Part shown: piece after piece, positions 1 through 8,581 of the stretch
Layout: every line of letters begins with the position of its first letter
Position numbering within the stretch: the first letter of the stretch is position 1
NCBI RefSeq assembly: GCF_016937535.1
Contig: NZ_JAFHKK010000024.1
Coordinates: 1-39,115 of the forward strand
Length of the DNA stretch: 39,115 nt
DNA from: Sulfurospirillum tamanense
GTDB lineage: Bacteria > Campylobacterota > Campylobacteria > Campylobacterales > Campylobacteraceae
Reading direction: 5' to 3'
Program-made: the position numbers and the translations under genes
The notes under the pieces: model-generated
What the model was told of the DNA's origin: nothing
Seen by the model: the letters and a program-made list of their open reading frames with translations, nothing else
Databases searched by the model: none

Positions 1-656
1 CAGAGCCTTTTTATCACGTGCACATGCGCATGCGCCATAAAAATGGCGAATGGATTTGGATTCATTCGTGCGGTGGCATATTAAAGCGTGATATTAACGG
101 TAACCCTGAATTGTTAGGCGGATGGCACCTTAGAATCGACGAACCAAAACATAAAGAAGACTCTCTTTTGGAATACCTTGACGCTACAACAGGACTATTT
201 TCAAGCACTTTTTACAATGTTTTAGTCCCTTTACACATTCGCAGAGCGCGCAGGGAACACGCGGGTGTTGCCTTGTTTCTTTTTGAATTATCTAACCTTC
301 ATGCCATCGAAACCACTTACGGTGTAGCCCAGTCTAATGAGGCGGTCAAGGCAGTCGCATTGGTGCTTCAAGGTCAGCTCACCCACCCCAGTGGGATGCT
401 TTTTCGTATGAATGCCTTTACTTTTTGCATGGTTTTTTGGTTTGATGTTTACAAGGAAGCAAACCAAACCCACGCAAAAACCCAAGATCGACTCAAAGAT
501 ATCACCCTTTTTGCAGGGGAAAAACCCTTGAAACTCACCATTCAAAATGGCAGAGCATTTATGTTTCCGGGGTCTTACATGGATGAGGCACTTTTATACC
601 AAAGCGCCTACAGTGACCTTAAAAAATACCAAAACGAAGAGATAGCCCAATTTTAG
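1..656 (+). CDS. PAS / degenerate GGDEF-domain protein, 3' part
   Basis: The reading frame is open from the first bases of the window, so the gene begins upstream; the GTG at 18 is not a convincing start. The first ~45 residues look like the end of a PAS domain of the PAS_3 type (HKNGEWIWIHSCGGILKRD, then GGWHLRIDE), a fold often used to sense ligands. The remaining ~160 residues align in style with a GGDEF domain, with DATTGLFSS in place of the usual D.LTGL.NR opening. Where RxGGDEF is expected the protein reads RMNAFTFCMVF, so the active-site loop is lost and diguanylate cyclase activity is unlikely. It may be a signalling adaptor or a c-di-GMP/GTP-binding relic. Two c-di-GMP hydrolase-type (HD-GYP) proteins lie downstream in the window. 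Family assignment is moderate; the degenerate active site is seen directly. Confidence 0.6.
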   Translation, partial: EPFYHVHMRMRHKNGEWIWIHSCGGILKRDINGNPELLGGWHLRIDEPKHKEDSLLEYLDATTGLFSSTFYNVLVPLHIRRARREHAGVALFLFELSNLHAIETTYGVAQSNEAVKAVALVLQGQLTHPSGMLFRMNAFTFCMVFWFDVYKEANQTHAKTQDRLKDITLFAGEKPLKLTIQNGRAFMFPGSYMDEALLYQSAYSDLKKYQNEEIAQF

Positions 657-696
657 TAACGTGCTTTAGTGGATTTACTACAAAGATAAAATGAGC

Positions 697-702
697 TACA
701 AT
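697..702 (+). promoter_or_regulatory. Putative -10 element before the hybrid kinase gene
   Basis: TACAAT lies 115 bp before the chosen kinase start, in an AT-rich stretch. No good -35 is visible, which is usual for Campylobacterota sigma70 promoters. An iterated palindrome copy begins 3 bp downstream, where transcription would initiate. Confidence 0.35.
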
Positions 703-704
703 GC

Positions 705-716
705 TTTACATGTAAA
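705..716. repeat. Iterated palindrome copy (intergenic, kinase promoter)
   Basis: Perfect TTTACATGTAAA just downstream of the putative -10 (697-702) of the hybrid kinase gene. At this position it could act as an operator over the transcription start. Confidence 0.9.
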
Positions 717-720
717 CAAA

Positions 721-748
721 GTTCTTGCAAAACAGGATTAGCAAGAAC
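721..748. repeat. 8-bp inverted repeat in kinase leader
   Basis: GTTCTTGC (721-728) and GCAAGAAC (741-748) are perfect inverted repeats separated by 12 bp, between the putative promoter and the kinase start. There is no T-run after it, so it is not a typical terminator. It could be an operator or a leader hairpin. Confidence 0.45.
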
Positions 749-816
749 GCCAATGCTTGTTGTTGCCGCAGGCTTCCTTTTTAGTCATCTTGCACCAACC
801 GTGCAAAAGGGTCTAC

Positions 817-3800
817 ATGAGGGTTTTACTTTTTTTAGTTGTGTTATTTAGCTTACTTCACACAGAACATGCGCGTAATAGCATGCGCGAATCAACCGCT
901 TTTTCTCTTGATTTTTTAACCCCCGAAGAACAAAGTTTTTTAGCACAAAATCCCACCATTCCCATTGGCGTAGATTTTCAATGGCCACCTTTTGAATTTC
1001 AAGAAAACGGTATTCAACAAGGCTACTCCATGGATGTCTTGCGCCTCCTTGAAGAACGCCTTGGCGTCCGCTTTACACTCGTTTCAAAAGCACAATGGAG
1101 CCAAACCTTTGCCTTGTTTGAAAAAGGAGAAATTCCTGCTCTTTCCATGGTTGCTCCCACAAAAGAACGTGAAGCCTTTGCGCTTTTTGGAACACCCATC
1201 CTTCAAGCCAACCTCGCCCTTGCCTTACCAAAAAATGCACAACAAGTGGTCTCTTTTGAACAGCTTGTTGGCAAAAAAGTAGGTGCTATTGCTGAGTATT
1301 GGTATATTCCTTACATTCAACAAGAACATCCGCGCATCACCCTTGTGACTTTTTCTTCCATTCAAGAGGCATTTAAAGGGTTGCTAGAGGGAGAAATTGA
1401 TGCTTATTTAGACATTCAACCTGTTTTGCATTATTATCTTAACCGTTATTTTTCCACTGAGTTTAAAGCCTCACTTCCTCTAAAAATTCCCCACGCCCCT
1501 TTGGTTGATTATCACATTGGCGTACACAAAGAGTTTCCTCTTTTGCGCACCATTTTAGACAAAACATTGCATACCATCCCCCCTCAAACCCTTTTAAGCT
1601 TACAGCAAAAATGGCTAGGCGATACTTTGGCACCAAGCCTCTCTAGACAGCTTCTGATTCGCCCCCAAGTGCAACAATTTTTATCAAACCTACACACACT
1701 AAAACTTGGCATTGATACCAGCTGGCCGCCTTTTGAGTTTTTAGATGAACAGGGTCACCACAAAGGGGTTGTGCAAGAGGTTGTTGATTATATACTAACC
1801 CAATCACTAGGCATCACACCTCTACTTGTAAGCGCGCCTGTATGGAAAGAGCACATTGAAGCCATTCAAACCCAAAAAATCGATGTGATTTCAGGCATTG
1901 TTAACAACGAAGAGCGCGCCAAAAAAATGCTCTTCACGAACCCCTACCTAACCATGCCGTTGATGATTCTAGGAAGGTTTGATGAAAAACTGATTGATTC
2001 TTTAGATGAGCTACGAGGCAAAAATGTTGGTGTAGTTAACGGCTACGTTACGGGGGATATTTTGACCCAAAAGTACCCCCAGGTTATTCCGCGTTTTTTT
2101 CCCGATTTAAAAAGCGGTCTTATTGCGCTTAGTCAAGGCGAAGTGGACTATTTTTTCGACGGTTTAGCTGCCATGAATTACACTATTCGCGCCGAAGGAA
2201 TTACAAACCTTAAGCTTCTTGGCCAAACAGGAGAGGTGTATGCTTTGAGTTTTGGTGTGCGTAAAGATTGGCCTGAACTTGTTGAGGCACTCAATTATGT
2301 CATTGACACCACGCCAAAAGAAACCATCAACCGGCTCATTGACCCTTGGGTTCATATGGAAATCCAAGGGTCAATTGACTATTCGCTAGCATGGAAAGCG
2401 GTCTTAATCTTCAGTTTTATTATTGCTTTTATTGTCTACTGGAACCGCCGCTTGCACGCTGAAATTCTCCATCGCAAAAAAATCGAGGAGCAGCTCTTTC
2501 AAGCGCAACTGCGGGCAGAAAAAGCCAATCAAGCCAAGAGTGAATTTCTCTCTAACATGAGCCATGAAATTCGCACGCCCATGAACGCGGTTATTGGGTT
2601 TGCAGACCTTACCGCCAAGATGGATTTGCCACCAAAAGCCCTACACAACATTCAAACCATTCAAAAATCCGCCAAGGCTCTCGTTGGACTCATTAACGAT
2701 ATTTTAGATCTGTCAAAAATCGAAGCAGGAAAGGTTGAAATCAAACGCGAAATTGTCAACGTCACCTCACTAGCAGAAGATTTGCAAGCTATTTTTTCCT
2801 TGCGAGCTAAACACAAAACTATCTACTTTGAAACCATCGTGCACCAAAACACGCCTAAGGCTTTGATTTTTGATGAATTGCGCGTGCGTCAAATCCTCGT
2901 CAATCTCATCGGAAATGCCGTAAAATTTACCCACGAGGGCGGTGTAAAAGTCTGCTTTAGTGCCACCCCAAACCCCCAAAGAGATAGCACTGTTGATTTA
3001 CATGTAAAGGTCGAAGATACAGGCATTGGCATCCTTGAAGAGGAGCAAGAAAAAATCTTTGGTATGTTTGAACAACAAAGTGGGCTAAATGGCAGAACCT
3101 ACGGTGGCACGGGACTTGGACTAGCTATTTCAAAAAAATTTGCGGAGCTTATGGGAGGTGTTATTCGCGTAAAAAGTGCGCCCAAAAAAGGCTCAACATT
3201 CACTCTGACGCTCACCCATGTGGAAGTAGCCGCCAGCCTTCCCTCACGCTCTAAACAAACCCACAGTTTACATTTTCACGAGGCCTGCGTGTTGGTTGTT
3301 GATGATATTGAAGAAAACTTAGAATTGCTTGGAGATATTTTAGAAACATACGGCCTTAGCACTATTTTAAGTGCTTCAGGGGAAGAGGCCATTCATCTGG
3401 CCGAAGAAGAGCGGCCGAACCTTATTTTAATGGATATTAAAATGCCCCAAGTAGATGGATGCACCGCCGCAAAAGCCATCCGCGCCAATGCAATCACTGC
3501 TCACATTCCCATCATCGCCGTCTCTGCTTCGGTTTTGGGGGAGGAGGATGAGGCCAAAAACGGCACGTTTGATGGGTTTATTCCCAAACCTATCGACATT
3601 GCCGAGCTTGAAACACTCTTGATGGACTTTCTTCCCCATGAAAAAAAAGCACTGCCTTGCGCACCCTTAACCGCGCAAAACAACACCTTACTCGCCGTCT
3701 CAACGGCCGCCCTTCCTCCTTTGTTGGCCAAGGCTAAAGAGGCGCTTAATAGTGGGGATTTTGATATTATCGAGGAGTTAATACTTCTTCTAAAAGAAAC

Positions 3801-3927
3801 GCCTGGCAACGAAGCATTGATTGAAAACTTAGAACTTGGATTAGAAGATATCGACATAGACGCACTCGAAACAAAACTTACAGCCATAGTGGCATTCTTA
3901 GAAAAAAGGGTTCAAGATGGTATTTGA
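817..3927 (+). CDS. Hybrid histidine kinase with two periplasmic solute-binding (SBP_bac_3) domains
   Basis: The frame opens at a TTG at 757, but the ATG at 817 is preferred: AAAAGGG sits just upstream and it begins a clean signal peptide (MRVLLFLVVLFSLLH). That gives 1036 residues. Order: signal peptide 1-19; two tandem SBP_bac_3 modules (~35-270 and ~290-510), each with a W-P-P-F-E-F motif as in amino-acid-binding proteins; one membrane segment (~526-543); HisKA with the H-box SNMSHEIRTPMN (phospho-His ~583); HATPase with LIGNAVKFT, DTGIGI and GGTGLGLAIS; REC with LILMDIKMP (phospho-Asp ~873) and the conserved Lys in PKPI; then a ~100-residue acidic tail with no recognised Hpt motif. The architecture resembles BvgS/EvgS. 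It probably senses a small organic ligand in the periplasm and passes phosphate to the REC-HD-GYP gene that overlaps its end. The ligand cannot be read from sequence. Confidence 0.9.
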   Translation: MRVLLFLVVLFSLLHTEHARNSMRESTAFSLDFLTPEEQSFLAQNPTIPIGVDFQWPPFEFQENGIQQGYSMDVLRLLEERLGVRFTLVSKAQWSQTFALFEKGEIPALSMVAPTKEREAFALFGTPILQANLALALPKNAQQVVSFEQLVGKKVGAIAEYWYIPYIQQEHPRITLVTFSSIQEAFKGLLEGEIDAYLDIQPVLHYYLNRYFSTEFKASLPLKIPHAPLVDYHIGVHKEFPLLRTILDKTLHTIPPQTLLSLQQKWLGDTLAPSLSRQLLIRPQVQQFLSNLHTLKLGIDTSWPPFEFLDEQGHHKGVVQEVVDYILTQSLGITPLLVSAPVWKEHIEAIQTQKIDVISGIVNNEERAKKMLFTNPYLTMPLMILGRFDEKLIDSLDELRGKNVGVVNGYVTGDILTQKYPQVIPRFFPDLKSGLIALSQGEVDYFFDGLAAMNYTIRAEGITNLKLLGQTGEVYALSFGVRKDWPELVEALNYVIDTTPKETINRLIDPWVHMEIQGSIDYSLAWKAVLIFSFIIAFIVYWNRRLHAEILHRKKIEEQLFQAQLRAEKANQAKSEFLSNMSHEIRTPMNAVIGFADLTAKMDLPPKALHNIQTIQKSAKALVGLINDILDLSKIEAGKVEIKREIVNVTSLAEDLQAIFSLRAKHKTIYFETIVHQNTPKALIFDELRVRQILVNLIGNAVKFTHEGGVKVCFSATPNPQRDSTVDLHVKVEDTGIGILEEEQEKIFGMFEQQSGLNGRTYGGTGLGLAISKKFAELMGGVIRVKSAPKKGSTFTLTLTHVEVAASLPSRSKQTHSLHFHEACVLVVDDIEENLELLGDILETYGLSTILSASGEEAIHLAEEERPNLILMDIKMPQVDGCTAAKAIRANAITAHIPIIAVSASVLGEEDEAKNGTFDGFIPKPIDIAELETLLMDFLPHEKKALPCAPLTAQNNTLLAVSTAALPPLLAKAKEALNSGDFDIIEELILLLKETPGNEALIENLELGLEDIDIDALETKLTAIVAFLEKRVQDGI
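2997..3008. repeat. Iterated palindrome copy inside kinase gene
   Basis: Perfect TTTACATGTAAA in the HATPase region, read TTA-CAT-GTA-AAG as LHVK just before the VEDTGIGI box. The residues suit the fold, so no disruption is seen. Confidence 0.9.
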
Positions 3928-4978
3928 AGAAAGCACTGTTATGATTGTGGATGATATTGTTGAAAACATTAAAGTCGCCATGGGGCACTTGCAAGCTTTA
4001 CATGTAAAGGTTGTCTACGCCACCAATGGGCTTCAAGCCCTCGAACGCGCCGAAAAAACCCGTCCAAACCTCATCCTCATGGATGTGATGATGCCCCAAA
4101 TGGGTGGTTTTGAAACCGCTAAAGCCCTAAAGAAAAATCCGCTACTGCGGGAAATTCCCATTATCTTTTTAACCGCGCGCGCCGAAGCAGAAGATGTCAA
4201 ACAAGGCTTTGAAGCAGGCGGGGTAGATTACATTACTAAGCCTTTCAACGGCGAAGAATTGCTTATGCGGGTCAAAACCCACCTTGAACTCACCCTTCAC
4301 CGATGCCGCCTCGAAGAGCAAGTCAGCAGACGCACCCAAGAGATTGAGCTACTAAAATCTAGCATCATTGAAGCCATGGGTTCGCTGGCCGAATACCGCG
4401 ATGGCGAAACAGGCGCACACATCAAACGCACGCAACACTACGTCAAAATTCTGTGCCAACATCTCTTAACGCTTCCTAAATATGCCGAGTTTGTCACCCA
4501 AGATTACGCCCAGCTCTTGTTTAAATCTGCACCATTGCACGACATTGGAAAGGTTGGCATTCGAGACCATATTTTGCTAAAACCGGGAAAACTCACTCCC
4601 GAAGAATTTGAAATCATGAAGCAACACGCCGCTTTTGGAGAGGCCATCATCGACAAACTCATTGGCATTAATGGCCCTACTGATTTTCTTGTTTCGGCCA
4701 GAGAAATCACAGGGGGTCACCATGAAAAATGGAATGGCAGCGGCTACCCTAGAGGATTATCAGGTGAAGAAATTCCCCTCTCAGCACGTATTATGGCCAT
4801 TGCTGATGTGTACGACGCCCTCACCTCTCCTCGGGTTTATAAAATAGCCTTTTCCCATCAAGTGGCAATAGATACCATTCGCGATCAATCAGGAAAACAT
4901 TTTGATCCCACTCTTGTTGAAGCTTTTTTGCATCTTGAGCAAGAGTTTCTTTTTATTGCTACCACCTTAAAAGATTAG
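3917..4978 (+). CDS. Response regulator with HD-GYP output (putative c-di-GMP phosphodiesterase)
   Basis: 353 residues. The ATG overlaps the end of the kinase gene by 11 bp and follows AAAAAAGGG, so the two are probably translationally coupled cognate partners. Residues 6-120 form a receiver domain with the acidic pair in VDD, phospho-Asp56 (LILMDVMMP) and Lys108 (TKPF). A short helix leads into an HD-GYP domain with DGETGAHIKR, HD at 208-209 (LHDIGKVGIRDH), HHEKWNGSGYP (GYP at 276-278) and ARIMAIADVYDAL. All residues of the HD-GYP signature that I can check are present, so hydrolysis of c-di-GMP (RpfG-like) is expected. Phosphorylation by the upstream kinase would link periplasmic ligand sensing to c-di-GMP level. 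Confidence 0.92.
   Translation: MVFEESTVMIVDDIVENIKVAMGHLQALHVKVVYATNGLQALERAEKTRPNLILMDVMMPQMGGFETAKALKKNPLLREIPIIFLTARAEAEDVKQGFEAGGVDYITKPFNGEELLMRVKTHLELTLHRCRLEEQVSRRTQEIELLKSSIIEAMGSLAEYRDGETGAHIKRTQHYVKILCQHLLTLPKYAEFVTQDYAQLLFKSAPLHDIGKVGIRDHILLKPGKLTPEEFEIMKQHAAFGEAIIDKLIGINGPTDFLVSAREITGGHHEKWNGSGYPRGLSGEEIPLSARIMAIADVYDALTSPRVYKIAFSHQVAIDTIRDQSGKHFDPTLVEAFLHLEQEFLFIATTLKD
3997..4008. repeat. Iterated palindrome copy inside REC-HD-GYP gene
   Basis: Perfect TTTACATGTAAA in the receiver domain, read as LHVK (QALHVKVVYA), the same frame and peptide as the copy in the kinase gene. Confidence 0.9.
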
Positions 4979-5083
4979 GCGCCAATCATTCCCAACTGTA
5001 ACACTTTGGGGTTTTCTTACAAAACCTAACGCCAATACCCTCTCAACGCCCAAAAACCCCACAAAAAAATGGTGCATTTTAGT

Positions 5084-5089
5084 TATAAT
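5084..5089 (+). promoter_or_regulatory. -10 element of the MCP-cheB-cheR operon
   Basis: A perfect TATAAT stands 32 bp before the MCP start, preceded by TTTTAGT, with no clear -35 hexamer. This fits the Campylobacterota sigma70 promoter pattern. The 143-bp gap upstream also has GGGGTTTT and AAAACCCC segments that could pair at long range. Confidence 0.6.
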
Positions 5090-5121
5090 GGTGCTAAGTT
5101 TCTCTATGCAAAGGACACCCC

Positions 5122-6813
5122 ATGAACCTTTCTACTCGCATTATTACCATGATTATTGGCTCTTTGGTTCTTTTAACACTACTTCTTGGATTGACAACGC
5201 GCCACTTCATGGAAGAATCTGTTGCATTTTTTACCCAAAATTATCATGAAAAAATGGTTCAAGCCCGCAAAGATGAGCTTAAAAGTGAGATGCGCATCAT
5301 TCAAACCGTAGCGCAAAAGGTCTACGAAGAAGAGACTGCACGGGGCAGCAGTGAAGAGGCGACCAAAGCAGCTATCCTTCACAAAATTCGCGATATTCGC
5401 TTTTTTGAGGATGATAGTGGGTATGTTTTTGTCTACAGTCCTGATGGCACCAATATCATGCTCCCTGTTAACACTTCTTTGGAGGGCAAAAACCTCATTG
5501 GCCTCAAAGACAGCGATGGAATGTTTTTTGTCAAAGAGCTTATTGAAGCTTCCAAGCGTGGAGGAGACTTTGTTTTGTATAATTTTCCAAAAATCAAAGA
5601 CGGAGAGCCTTTGCCAAAACTGGGCTATGCCGTCCCTTTTGCTCCCTATGGTTGGATGATGGGCACGGGCGTTTACATCGACAATATCGACAAAGACGTT
5701 GCCATACTATCAGCAGAAACAGCAGCAGAAAACAAAAAAGTGCTCTTTCTTTTTACACTCATTAGTGTGGTAATGGTTCTAATCATAGGCGTGTCTAGCC
5801 TTTTCCTCATTCGCCTCAAAATCACTTCACCTCTAAAAAACCTCATTCAGCGAGCACAAAACCTTTCTAGCGGCGATGGTGACCTGACTCGAAAACTGGA
5901 CATTGATGGCAATGACGAAATTAGCCGTGCCAGTGAGGCTATCAATGCGTTTATCGAGAAAGTACGCATTCTCATTAGTGACGCAAAACAACTCTCAAGT
6001 GAAAACTCTTCTGTGGCCCATGAACTCTCCACCACTTCCTTGCAATCAGGCAAGCGCATTGAGGATTCCACCACACTAGTAGGCAACACCACCCAAAAAG
6101 CCACCAGCATGCAAAAAGAGATGCGAGGCTCTATTAAAGAGGCAAAAGAAGGTAAAGCAGAACTTGAAAAAGCCAGTGTCTTTGTCCAAGAAGCTAGCAC
6201 TTCCATCTTGGATTTAACCGAGCAAATTCAAGAAAGTGCGCATACTGAAATCGAGCTAGCGCGAAAAATCGAACAACTTAGCCACGATGCCGAACAAGTC
6301 AAAGAGATTTTGACCGTCATTAATGACATTGCCGATCAAACCAACCTTTTAGCCTTAAATGCCGCCATTGAAGCAGCACGTGCTGGAGAGCATGGGCGTG
6401 GGTTTGCAGTTGTAGCTGATGAAGTGCGAAAACTCGCCGAGCGCACCCAAAAAAGCCTTATTGAAATCAACGCAACCATCAACGTCATTGTCCAGGCTGT
6501 TGCTGATTCGAGTGAACAAATGACCCGCAATGCCAAACGCGTTGAAGAGCTCACCCATGTAGCAGGCAATGTCAAAGAAAAAATCACCCACATGGACACC
6601 ACCATGCGCCACGCTATCACCATGTCAGACAAAACAGCCCAAAGCTACATTACCAATGGCGACGAAATAGAAGAGATTATCCAAGGGGTTTCCCACATCA
6701 ACACCCTCTCTACTGAAAATGCCAGAAGTGTAGAAGAGATTGCCAGTGCCGCTGAACACCTTAACAAAATGACCGAAATGCTTAACAGTAAGCTCTCAGA
6801 ATTCAGAACCTAG
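5122..6813 (+). CDS. Methyl-accepting chemotaxis protein with periplasmic single Cache domain
   Basis: 563 residues, ATG with AAGGA upstream. Order: TM1 (~7-25); periplasmic sCache_2-like domain (~45-195) with [16 protein letters not shown] and [16 protein letters not shown] typical of small organic-acid sensors; TM2 (~206-230); HAMP (~231-285); a long cytoplasmic coiled-coil with the highly conserved hairpin tip around [19 protein letters not shown] (~400-430). There is no C-terminal CheR/CheB-tethering pentapeptide; the protein ends LSEFRT. It lies directly before cheB and cheR, 1 bp from the former, which suggests that this receptor is made together with the adaptation enzymes. The ligand is unknown, though Cache receptors of this type often bind short carboxylates. 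Confidence 0.93.
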   Translation: MNLSTRIITMIIGSLVLLTLLLGLTTRHFMEESVAFFTQNYHEKMVQARKDELKSEMRIIQTVAQKVYEEETARGSSEEATKAAILHKIRDIRFFEDDSGYVFVYSPDGTNIMLPVNTSLEGKNLIGLKDSDGMFFVKELIEASKRGGDFVLYNFPKIKDGEPLPKLGYAVPFAPYGWMMGTGVYIDNIDKDVAILSAETAAENKKVLFLFTLISVVMVLIIGVSSLFLIRLKITSPLKNLIQRAQNLSSGDGDLTRKLDIDGNDEISRASEAINAFIEKVRILISDAKQLSSENSSVAHELSTTSLQSGKRIEDSTTLVGNTTQKATSMQKEMRGSIKEAKEGKAELEKASVFVQEASTSILDLTEQIQESAHTEIELARKIEQLSHDAEQVKEILTVINDIADQTNLLALNAAIEAARAGEHGRGFAVVADEVRKLAERTQKSLIEINATINVIVQAVADSSEQMTRNAKRVEELTHVAGNVKEKITHMDTTMRHAITMSDKTAQSYITNGDEIEEIIQGVSHINTLSTENARSVEEIASAAEHLNKMTEMLNSKLSEFRT

Positions 6814-6814
6814 C

Positions 6815-7390
6815 GTGAAAGAAAAACTCATCCTAATCGGGGCTTCCACAGGAGGCCCTGGGCACTTAAAAATACTTTTAAACGCATTGCCAAATACCTT
6901 AAACACACCCATCATCATTGCCCAACACATGAACGCTGTGTTTATTCCAAGCTTTGTACAACAATTTCGCGCGGAACTCAAAGTTCCTGTTGTACGCGCC
7001 AACGAACCTTTACATGTAAACCAAGGTGGTGTTTATATTTGCGAAAAAAATTGCCTTCTTGAGACCGCGCGACCTCTAAGACTCTCCTTTGAAGAGGCTC
7101 CTGCGCAAACCTTGTATAATCCCAGTATTGATGACTTGTTTCTCTCGGCGGTTCCGCTGTGTGAAAAAGTAGATATTTTGGCTATTTTGCTCACCGGCAT
7201 TGGACATGATGGCGCCAAAGGAATCCAAGAGCTTCACAAAGCAGGAGCAAAGTGTCTTGGAGAAAACGAAGAAAGCGCCGTAGTCTACGGCATGCCAAAA
7301 CGCGCTAAAGAGCTTGTTCCTGAGCTTGAGATGCTTCCTCTTGGAGAAATCAAGCAACGTATCGAAAGGTTTACCCATGTTTTTTTTTAG
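6815..7390 (+). CDS. cheB: CheB-type protein-glutamate methylesterase without receiver domain
   Basis: 191 residues, only the catalytic half of a classical CheB. The Ser-His-Asp triad is visible: Ser11 in GASTGG, His38 in AQHM, and Asp132 in TGIGHDGAKG. It removes methyl groups from (or deamidates) receptor glutamates during chemotactic adaptation. The start is GTG one base after the MCP stop; no Shine-Dalgarno is visible, so translation probably relies on coupling. The missing receiver is also known for CheB of Campylobacter, so activity is not controlled by CheA phosphorylation in the usual way. Its last 14 bp overlap cheR. Confidence 0.93.
   Translation: MKEKLILIGASTGGPGHLKILLNALPNTLNTPIIIAQHMNAVFIPSFVQQFRAELKVPVVRANEPLHVNQGGVYICEKNCLLETARPLRLSFEEAPAQTLYNPSIDDLFLSAVPLCEKVDILAILLTGIGHDGAKGIQELHKAGAKCLGENEESAVVYGMPKRAKELVPELEMLPLGEIKQRIERFTHVFF
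7009..7020. repeat. Iterated palindrome copy inside cheB
   Basis: Perfect TTTACATGTAAA, read TTA-CAT-GTA-AAC as LHVN (NEPLHVNQGG). Confidence 0.9.
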
Positions 7391-8216
7391 AAAAAAGTCT
7401 AAAGAACCCCAAGATGCCCCAGCCTCTTCTCCTAAGCCTGTTTTTGATGAGCGTAACCTTGAAGCCCTTCTTCATTATGTTGAACACTACAGCGGCGTAA
7501 ACCTCACCCCAAAAAAAGAGGTACTTAAGCAGCGGCTTATTTTATTTTGTGAAAACAACGGACTTATTGGCTTTGATGATTTGTTTACTAAAATTCAAGC
7601 AGACGCCTCTTTGCGCCAAAACCTCATCAATCTCATCACTGTTAATGAGACCTATTTTTACCGCGAAACCATTCAGCTTGAAGCAGCCGTAGCTTGGTTG
7701 AAAGAAAGGGGTGGAAAAGCACGTGTATTGAGTGCTCCTTGTGCCTCAGGGGAAGAGGTCTACTCCCTTTCCATGCTTGCTAGCCAAAGCGGGTTTGCAC
7801 CCTATACATTAAGCATTTTAGGCATTGATATTAACTCTGAAGCTATCCAAAAAGCTCAAAAAGGCATCTTTAGTGAGCGCTCTTTGCACCGTCTTGATGA
7901 GGAGTTAAAATCAACCTATTTTATGAAAATCGCAGGTGAATACACCATTGTGCGTTCACGGTTTGCAGGAGTGGATTTTCAGGTATTGAACATTTTCGAT
8001 GATGCTTTTTTACGCCTAGAACCTTTTGATATTATTTTTTCAAGAAATATGATGATTTACTTTGATGATGTTTTTAAACAAAAAACAGTAGAGCGGTTTC
8101 ACAAGTTACTAAAAAATGGTGGTAGACTCTACACTGGCCACGCAGATTTGGTGCCCAGTACGCCCTTGTTTACCAAAGTCACCCAAGGGCGGTTGAGCTA
8201 CTACGAGAAAGTTTAG
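7377..8216 (+). CDS. cheR: CheR chemotaxis protein methyltransferase
   Basis: 279 residues from the ATG at 7377, chosen over the open frame from 7314 because GAAAGG stands 7 bp before it. It starts within the last codons of cheB. The N-terminal helical CheR_N domain (~25-90) is followed by the SAM-dependent methyltransferase domain: NETYFYRE (~90-97), the SAM loop VLSAPCASGEEVYS (~117-130), FDIIFSRNMMIYFD, and a C-terminal TGHADLV segment. It methylates receptor glutamates and opposes CheB. Its stop overlaps the convergent cupin gene by 4 bp, leaving no room for a separate terminator. Confidence 0.95.
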   Translation: MFFFRKKSKEPQDAPASSPKPVFDERNLEALLHYVEHYSGVNLTPKKEVLKQRLILFCENNGLIGFDDLFTKIQADASLRQNLINLITVNETYFYRETIQLEAAVAWLKERGGKARVLSAPCASGEEVYSLSMLASQSGFAPYTLSILGIDINSEAIQKAQKGIFSERSLHRLDEELKSTYFMKIAGEYTIVRSRFAGVDFQVLNIFDDAFLRLEPFDIIFSRNMMIYFDDVFKQKTVERFHKLLKNGGRLYTGHADLVPSTPLFTKVTQGRLSYYEKV

Positions 8217-8566
8217 CCTATCAGGCGAATCTCATCCTCAAGGTTGGGCACCATACACAAAAACACATAAGGCACGTCACCCTTGACGCGGTACCAGTGG
8301 GGGATTCCCGCAGGCACATACAACGCGTCACCCGCCTTAGCCTCAAAGACTTCATTGCCAATCCCCACGCTCGCACAGCCCTCTAGTACGTACTGCTCGT
8401 GCTCCACGCTGTTGGTGTGGTTTGGCATAAAACCGCCAGGGGCAATGGTAAACTTGCGCATGGCAAAATGGGGGGCCATTTTAGGGGAGATAATCATCTG
8501 CATCTGTGCACCCTCACCCGCTTGCAACGGGGTAGACTCAATAGCACTCACATCAATCACTGGCAT
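8213..8566 (-). CDS. Small single-domain cupin protein
   Basis: 117 residues; AAGGAG lies 7 bp before the ATG. Cupin motif 1 is seen in PNHTNSVEHEQYVLEG (His, His, Glu as probable metal ligands) and motif 2 in GDALYVPAGIPHWYRVKG. Such small beta-barrels bind a divalent metal and may be enzymes, sensors or storage proteins; the substrate cannot be told. It lies 15 bp after the exonuclease gene and probably shares its transcript. Confidence 0.85.
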   Translation of the reverse strand: MPVIDVSAIESTPLQAGEGAQMQMIISPKMAPHFAMRKFTIAPGGFMPNHTNSVEHEQYVLEGCASVGIGNEVFEAKAGDALYVPAGIPHWYRVKGDVPYVFLCMVPNLEDEIRLIG

Positions 8567-8581
8567 ACACTACTCCTTGCG

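Noticed and set aside
757-816. TTG start upstream of the kinase
   Set aside because: It would add 20 residues before a good signal peptide; the ATG at 817 has an RBS.
753-851. ATG-initiated 32-codon ORF overlapping the kinase start
   Set aside because: Hydrophobic but with no ribosome binding site and no family likeness; the kinase has its own RBS, so a leader peptide is not supported.
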